From assembly GCA_033398695.1 (NCBI GenBank), contig CM065809.1:177062501-177126500 (forward strand): 64,000 bases of DNA. Reading direction: 5' to 3'. Numbering within the stretch: position 1 is the first letter of the stretch; each line of letters starts with the position of its first letter. This document shows positions 58,591 through 64,000 of the stretch, piece after piece. Source of the DNA: Orobanche coerulescens (lineage: Eukaryota > Streptophyta > Magnoliopsida > Lamiales > Orobanchaceae). The notes beneath the pieces were generated by a model. The model searched no databases, had not been told where the DNA came from, and was given only the letters and a program-made list of their open reading frames with translations. A program made the translations under genes and the position numbers.

Positions 58591-60340
58591 CTAATGAGAA
58601 TTATTAAGAGCGTCTATGGTCGAAACAGGTTCGGAATGGGCTAAGAATACAGCAATAGTGCACATATTGAGTCTTCTAAGCTCGGATTGAGATTTCCATT
58701 CAGGGAATGGTGATATCTCAGTATCTATTTCTTCTTGTGCACAAAGTACATTTCCTTGTGTACTCTGTATTCTCTTACGAGTAGAAACACCAGCATTTAT
58801 GTTTCCAATGATCAGCTCTTGCGGGTGATCTCTCAACCATCTTCGGTCGGGTTCTAATTCAGGGTCCCAGACTGTATTGAGAGTTTCTGTAGCTACAGCT
58901 TCAGCTTGTACAACGTCGGCTTCATCTACGTCGATTCTTACAGCTGCGGGGTTGATTTCTAGATCAACGACAGGTTCTATGGGAGTTGGAGGATCCAAGA
59001 TAGAGAGTTGTTGGATGTTCTGAGTAATATCATCTACTCCTGTAGGGTCATGGTGAGGTTCGTCGAACACTACATGAACTGATTCCTCGATCGTCAGCTT
59101 TCTTTTATTAAAGATCCTGTAAGCTTTGCTGACGGAGGAGTATCCTACAAATATTCCTTCATCTGATTTCTCATCAAAGGTTCTAAGTTGATCCTTCCCA
59201 TTATTCAACACATAACACCTGCATCCAAATATGTGAAAATATGAAACTAATGGATTTTTGTTGTTCCATACCTCATATGCTGTTTTGTTGTGGTGTTTGT
59301 TGATGATACAACGGTTTTGAGTGTAGCATGCTGTATTGGTTGCTTCACCCCAGAAACGCTGTGGCAACTTGCTTGCGGCGATCATTGTCCTTGTTGCTTC
59401 TTTCAGCGTCCTATTCTTTCGCTCGGCAACACCATTTTGTTGAGGTGTACGGGCAGCTGAGTATTCGTGTTGTATCCCATTTTCCGAACAGTACTGCTCT
59501 ATAAAGCGGTTAGTAAATTTTGTACCTCTGTCGGAACGAATGGACACGATGCTCAATGCCTTTTCATTTTGCAACTTTCTCAGGAGCTCGGGCAGCTTTG
59601 ATGTTGTTTCCTTCTTCTTGCTTAAGAAAATTGTCCAAGCATACCTGGAGTAATCATCAACAACAACAAGACAGTATTTCTTACCTCCCAAAATTACTGG
59701 GTCTACAGGACCATAGAGATCCATATGTAGCATTTCCAACACTCTTTGGGTTGAAAGGTAGGATTTGCTCTTCAGGGTTGACTTGATTTGCTTGCCTTTC
59801 TGACACGGTCCGCAGACGCTGTCCTTCTTGAATGACACGTTTGGCAATCCTCTAACCATTCCCTGTCTTGAGAGCTTGTTGATAGTCTTGAAGTTGACGT
59901 GAGACATCTTCTTGTGTCATAACTAGCTAAGATCTGCAGTGCCTTTGGCAACAAAGCATGGAATTGAGGAGCTCATAGGCTTCCAGTTAGCAATATATAT
60001 GTTACCTGATCTGCTTCCTGTAAGCACAACTTCTTTGATTTGGATGTTCTTGACTCTACAACGATCTATATAGAATTTCACCGAGAAATGTTTATCACAG
60101 AACTGGCTAATGCTAAGTAGATTGTACTGTAAGCCTTCAACATATACAACATCGGTGACTTTGAATTTTTCGACAAGTAGGTTTTCTTTCCCTCTTGTTC
60201 TTCCTTTAGATTTATCACCGAAACGAACTTTTGGACCGCGACCTTCTATAAAATCTGATAGCTTGATTCTATCTCCGGTCATGTGTCGAGAGCATCCACT
60301 ATCGAAGTACCAGGTGTCCTCTTCTAGGATATCCTGTATG
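58591..60340 (-). pseudogene. Element D pol: protease and integrase
   Basis: The protease site WYFDSGCSRHMTGD lies near 60280-60320, followed in frame (60282-59923) by IKLSDFIEGRGPKVRFGDKS. Two in-frame stops at about 59920 and 59926 precede HKKMSHVNFKTINKL. The integrase (59907-58591) has CGPCQKGKQ, MDLYGPVDP, VVDDYSRYAWTIF, RSDRGTKFT and [16 protein letters not shown], giving the D,D,E triad, and ends in FHIFGCRCYVLN and DEGIFVGYSSVSKAYR. All breaks in this stretch are single stop codons, not frameshifts. Confidence 0.9.
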
Positions 60341-60348
60341 CAAAGAGA

Positions 60349-62634
60349 TTAAGTAGATTTAGGTCCCCTTTGATTTTTGGGTCCATGATTGTTAGTTCCT
60401 CTAGGTACCCAAGTTTTCCTGGCAGCAATTGGTTTACTGTAGGTCATACTCGGTACATTTTTGCGATATCTACGAGGGGCATATCCGTAGTCGCTATAAC
60501 CATGATAATTATTATGCATGTAAAATTCAGGGTTATTATTATTAATCCAGTACGAGTGCCGTCTTGGAGGTGGAGCCATTTTCTTTGGCCTAACAGCTTG
60601 CCTTCTGGGTTTCTAGTTGGATTCCCAACGCTGTTGTTGATACTGAGCGGGCACCTGCTATCTCGAGGAATAACGGGGCTCCTGTATCCAATAACTCGGC
60701 GTGCTGTACTGATAGTACTGCCGTGCGGGCCTTTGGTATTTGGATACAACCTTCCTTCTGAACGGCTGTTGGCGCTGTTGATATGCTCGGGGAGCATGCT
60801 ATTGAGTGCGCCTTTCAGGTCTGAATGGCTGGTGATTCCGCTGTCTGGAATAGGATTGCGGGGGCGGAATAGCAGCCTTTGCTGTTCGCTGTGCAACAAG
60901 TTCCTTCACGGGACTCGAAGTTTCTTTCGAAACAGGAATGTGTTCCACACTCTTGACGAACATTGTACTAGTTTTCCCTTTGTTTGAACATGAGCTGTAT
61001 CCTAAGCCACTTTTATCATGAGCATGTTGCCAGTTCTCAGAATTTCTTCCATTCTTTTGGATGATTTCTCGAACGATTTTAGAGTGGTCTCAAGTTCAAT
61101 TTCTCGTTTTTCGAGAGTTGTGACCTTGGCTTGAAGTAGAACCAAATCATTTGTCTTGCTCTCGTTGTGAGATTTAACCTCACTTAGTTCATGAGCAAGT
61201 TGATGATTGCTCTCCATGAGTTTTTCAAAATGGACTTTGCTGGTTTCACAGTCAAGAGACATATTTTCATAATTTATCTTCAGCAAGTCATTTTCATCTT
61301 TCAGCTCTAGGTTAGACAGTTGGAGCTGTATATTCTCATTTTTCAATGTCTCATGGGCCTTTTGAATGTTTTAAACTCATTCATCATGTTTTCAAAAGTA
61401 TGAGATGCATTTGACGGAATAACTGAGGTTGAACTTACCTCATCATCGCTATCTTCACCTTCCGGAATGTCTTTGACCATAAAGCACATATATGCTTTAT
61501 CATTGAACTCATCGTCAGATGAATCACTTTCGGTGACCACCTGAAGACATTCTTCTGATTTGGATGGTGTGGGGGAGGCTTCTGATTCTCCAATCAGGGC
61601 CTTGAGCTTGTTTTTCCAAGCATGTCTTCTTTCATCTCTCTCTTGTTGCTCGGCCTCCGGCAACCTTTGAACTTTGGGATGAGGACATTTATTTGGATAA
61701 TGCCCTGGTTTCCTGCAATTATAGCACAGGTTAGCATCACCGGATGATGTTTCGGTACTTTGTGGATAGGTTTGGGCCTGTAGGGAGTCTTTCCAGACTG
61801 ATTGATGAACTTTTTGAATTTGTGCATGAGAAGCGCCATTTCATCTTGAGACAGGATGTCGTCGCCATCACAAGATTCTTGTGATTAGGCTTGACGATTT
61901 GGGCATGCTTTGTGTCGGCGATTTATCTGACAGCGGCTAGTGTTGTGACCTTTGAAGGAGATTCTTCAGCTTTCTCTCTTCTGTCAATATCATACTCAAA
62001 AGCTTTGAGGTCAGAGAAGAGATCAAAAGTAGATATTTCATTAAGATTGCAAGATACACGCATAGCTGTGGTCTTAATATCCCATCTAGAGGAGAGATCT
62101 GAAAATTTTTAAATTCTTCTCCTTTTGGGTATAAATTTTGCCCAAAGCTTCAAGTTCACCAACAATACCAGTGAATCTGAGGTCAAGTTCCTCAAGTGTC
62201 TCAGTTGGTTTCATTTCAAAAGATTCAAATTTCTGAGTCAGTTTTGAAATTTTGTTTTCTTTTGAGAGCTCAGTTCCCTCATAAATCATCTTGAGTTTAT
62301 CCCAGATTTCCTTGGCTGATTTACAGCTCTTTACCTTCGAGAACGTGCCTTTGTCAAGAGTGACAAATAACGCGTTCTTAGCCACATTGTCGAGGTTGGC
62401 TCGCTTTCTTTCATCTGTGGTCCATTCCTCGCGTTCCTTCTCGAGCATCTCAGGATGGGCTTGGCCTTCAATCCTTGCGGCCGTGTTTACCTTCATGATC
62501 TTGATAGGGCCATCCTGTATCACAAAAATCATCTCTTCGTGCATTGCTGCAAGATGAGCCTACATCCTAATTCTCCAATCATCAAATTCGTTAATAGAGA
62601 ACATAGGCACTTTGTTGATCATTGATGTATCCAT
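60349..62634 (-). pseudogene. Element D gag, several breaks
   Basis: The start MDTSMINKVPMFSINEFDDW is at 62634, with an in-frame TAG near 62565. The UBN2-type capsid follows (62544-62086: SAKEIWDKLKMIYEGTELSK, FESFEMKPTETLEEL), continues in another frame (DIKTTAMRVSCNLNEISTF), then a CCHC zinc knuckle CYNCRKPGHYPNKC at about 61690-61735. After that come an acidic stretch, a clear coiled coil (61346-61002: NIQLQLSNLELKDENDLLK) and a Gln/Arg/Tyr-rich C-terminus (60579-60349). The long gag with a coiled coil is a Sirevirus feature. At least four frame changes or stops make it non-functional. Confidence 0.85.
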
Positions 62635-62730
62635 GTGAAAGTAAAGAAATCAAAGAGACTGTTTTAAAGAGTAAGTGATTTTGGATCTGATTCGGGTAAA
62701 AATACGACTGATTCTTTTTAGAATCAACCT

Positions 62731-62741
62731 CTCCGATACCA
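62731..62741 (-). promoter_or_regulatory. Element D primer-binding site (initiator tRNA-Met type)
   Basis: The sense strand reads TGGTATCGGAG two bases after the LTR. The usual plant site complementary to tRNA-iMet is TGGTATCAGAGC, so it has one substitution in the first 11 bases. This contrasts with the sites of elements A and C. Confidence 0.8.
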
Positions 62742-62743
62742 CT

Positions 62744-63919
62744 TGTTGGCCACTAAGTATACTAGATACAGCTTGAGAAGTAGTTTAAACAACAAGCTGT
62801 ACTGATTTTAAATCAGAGTGCGTAGCGGAAGTCTTAGATACAGTAAGTTGTTGTGGATACAGCAACTCGATGTGCAGTTTATACTTAAATAATCACAGTA
62901 AGTAAAACAAGTAAGGCAGAAGGTAAATAACACAATATTTAAAGTGGTTCGAGGTAAACCCCTCTACGTCCACTGGTCCTCCACACAGGAGTAAAAAGTT
63001 TATTATAATTACTACGTACACAACTACGTAATTATAACAACACACAATTAATATATAGTTCACACAGATTGATATACATATCTTAGCTTCAACCGTTCAC
63101 ACAGATTGGTTTGAGCTAATGCTTTGACTTGCTTCTTCACACACAGTTCTGAAGCTTCGTCTTCTTCGATGCAATTCCTTCACACACAGTTCTGGAGAAG
63201 CAACGATTACTCGATCCACAGTATCGATCTGGATTTGTTCAAAGTATAGAACAGGGGATGAACAACAGCTTTGACTTTATGAGCTTCTAGCTGATGAAGT
63301 GTTGTTCAAGATGATGAGCACTGTATATCTCTTAGATCTGAGTTGCAGTAAGCTTTGGAGATATGTTTTGCTCTGATGAATATATTGATAGCTTGATAAT
63401 TTCAGTCAATTGGAGTGAATTCGGTAACTGATCTTCAATGCCTTGATGAGATATATATAGTCTCTAAAATATATATCCGTTGAGATATATCCGTTGAGCA
63501 AGATTCCGTTCTAATGGGATGAAAAGCATGATCCGGATTTAGCGGGATTTGAAGATCTGTTGACTGACAGTATTTAAATACTTTATCCTTGAGTATTTAA
63601 ATATTTCTTATTCAACGGGACTTGACTTCTGAAGATTCCTTCTTTATCCTGTTGAGGGTTGTATGGAAGATCACTGTATTGGTGATTCGAGACAGTTTCC
63701 ATACTTGGTCTTTATAAGACTTCTTTGCTGTACTGAAAGGTTCCACTATATGCTGGATTCGAGACAGGCTTTCGATACAGGTTGATGCTTCAACTCTACG
63801 ATACAATTTTCTTACTATATTGAGGATTGGCATATATGTCAAAACCTCTTATCAACACTATTCGATACAAGGATTGATTATCCCGGCTGTTTCGATACAG
63901 GGTTTATGTTTTCCCAACA
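62744..63919 (-). repeat. Element D 5' LTR
   Basis: Partner of 51554-52730 with the same GATACAG clusters; ends TG...CA and is followed by the TACTG duplication. Confidence 0.92.
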
Positions 63920-63924
63920 TACTG

Positions 63925-64000
63925 GGTGTCACCAACTGGGGTCCTAACGCAAGTTCTAGCTTGGGAGTACATGTCTTGGATCGCCCTAATGAACGGCAAC
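63925..64000 (-). pseudogene. LINE reverse transcriptase, upstream piece beyond element D
   Basis: The minus strand encodes IQDMYSQARTCVRTPVGD and leads toward the FPVEIGL text at about 51530. This is the expected RT sequence just before the part at 50631-51553, which confirms that element D split the LINE. Confidence 0.82.

Larger units (their letters stand above)
51554..63919 (-). mobile_element. Sirevirus-like Copia element D (12.4 kb) inserted in the LINE
   Basis: LTRs of 1177 bp (51554-52730) and 1176 bp (62744-63919) are flanked by an exact TACTG duplication (51549-51553 and 63920-63924). Sense order: LTR, primer site, gag with zinc knuckle and coiled coil, protease, integrase, RT, RNase H, a third ORF of about 1,014 codons, polypurine tract, LTR. 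The length, long gag and extra ORF downstream of pol match the Sirevirus lineage. The LTRs look a few percent different. The left LTR ends CAATA where the right ends CAACA. Confidence 0.92.

Overview
This is a plant nuclear sequence. It has a spliced, intron-rich host gene, Copia LTR retrotransposons, an autonomous-type Helitron, Stowaway MITEs and plant-type LINE remnants. The A+T-rich background and repeat families suit a eudicot; the species cannot be named from the sequence. Only one conserved host gene is complete: RAE1 (11852-18773, minus strand, 11 coding exons, 348 codons plus stop), an mRNA-export WD40 nucleoporin. A decayed LOG-like cytokinin-activating gene lies at the left edge (425-1057). 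A 96-codon unrecognised ORF lies at 2774-3064.

Most of the rest is a dense set of mobile elements, several with exact target-site duplications. Element A (4013-11396, minus, TSD AGTTG) is a Copia element with long gag and pol ORFs. Element B (19650-25944, minus, TSD ATGTT) is a second Copia lineage with LTRs of about 0.9 kb, inserted just beside a Stowaway MITE. Element C (26316-33442, plus) carries A-type LTRs that differ from each other at only 3 of 227 positions, yet it has no gag or pol reading frame, so it looks like a non-autonomous relative of A. A Helitron (34665-43644, minus) carries Rep/helicase, an RPA-like OB-fold gene, a complete three-exon F-box-like gene and a ~320-bp tandem array. 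From 43645 to 49900 the sequence is A+T-rich and holds a fold-back MITE and a striking 368-bp inverted repeat (about 98.6% identical arms). At the right end there is a nested stack: a LINE zinc-binding fragment, then an RTE-like LINE, and inside that LINE a 12.4-kb Sirevirus-like Copia element D (51554-63919, TSD TACTG). Element D has a third reading frame of about 1,014 codons between pol and the 3' LTR.

Observations that most deserve a second look: (1) three A-type LTRs are followed by a primer-binding site that matches the anticodon arm of tRNA-Ile rather than a tRNA 3' end, with a C opposite the inosine position; (2) element B has no recognisable tRNA primer site but a 14-nt perfect complement between its LTR and the sequence right after it; (3) element C is young by its LTRs but coding-dead; (4) the third ORF of element D is far better preserved than its gag; (5) the large hairpin at 46903-47991 has interleaved arms and exact 26-bp flanking repeats; (6) the Helitron carries an open F-box-like gene plus a second copy of its 3' end.
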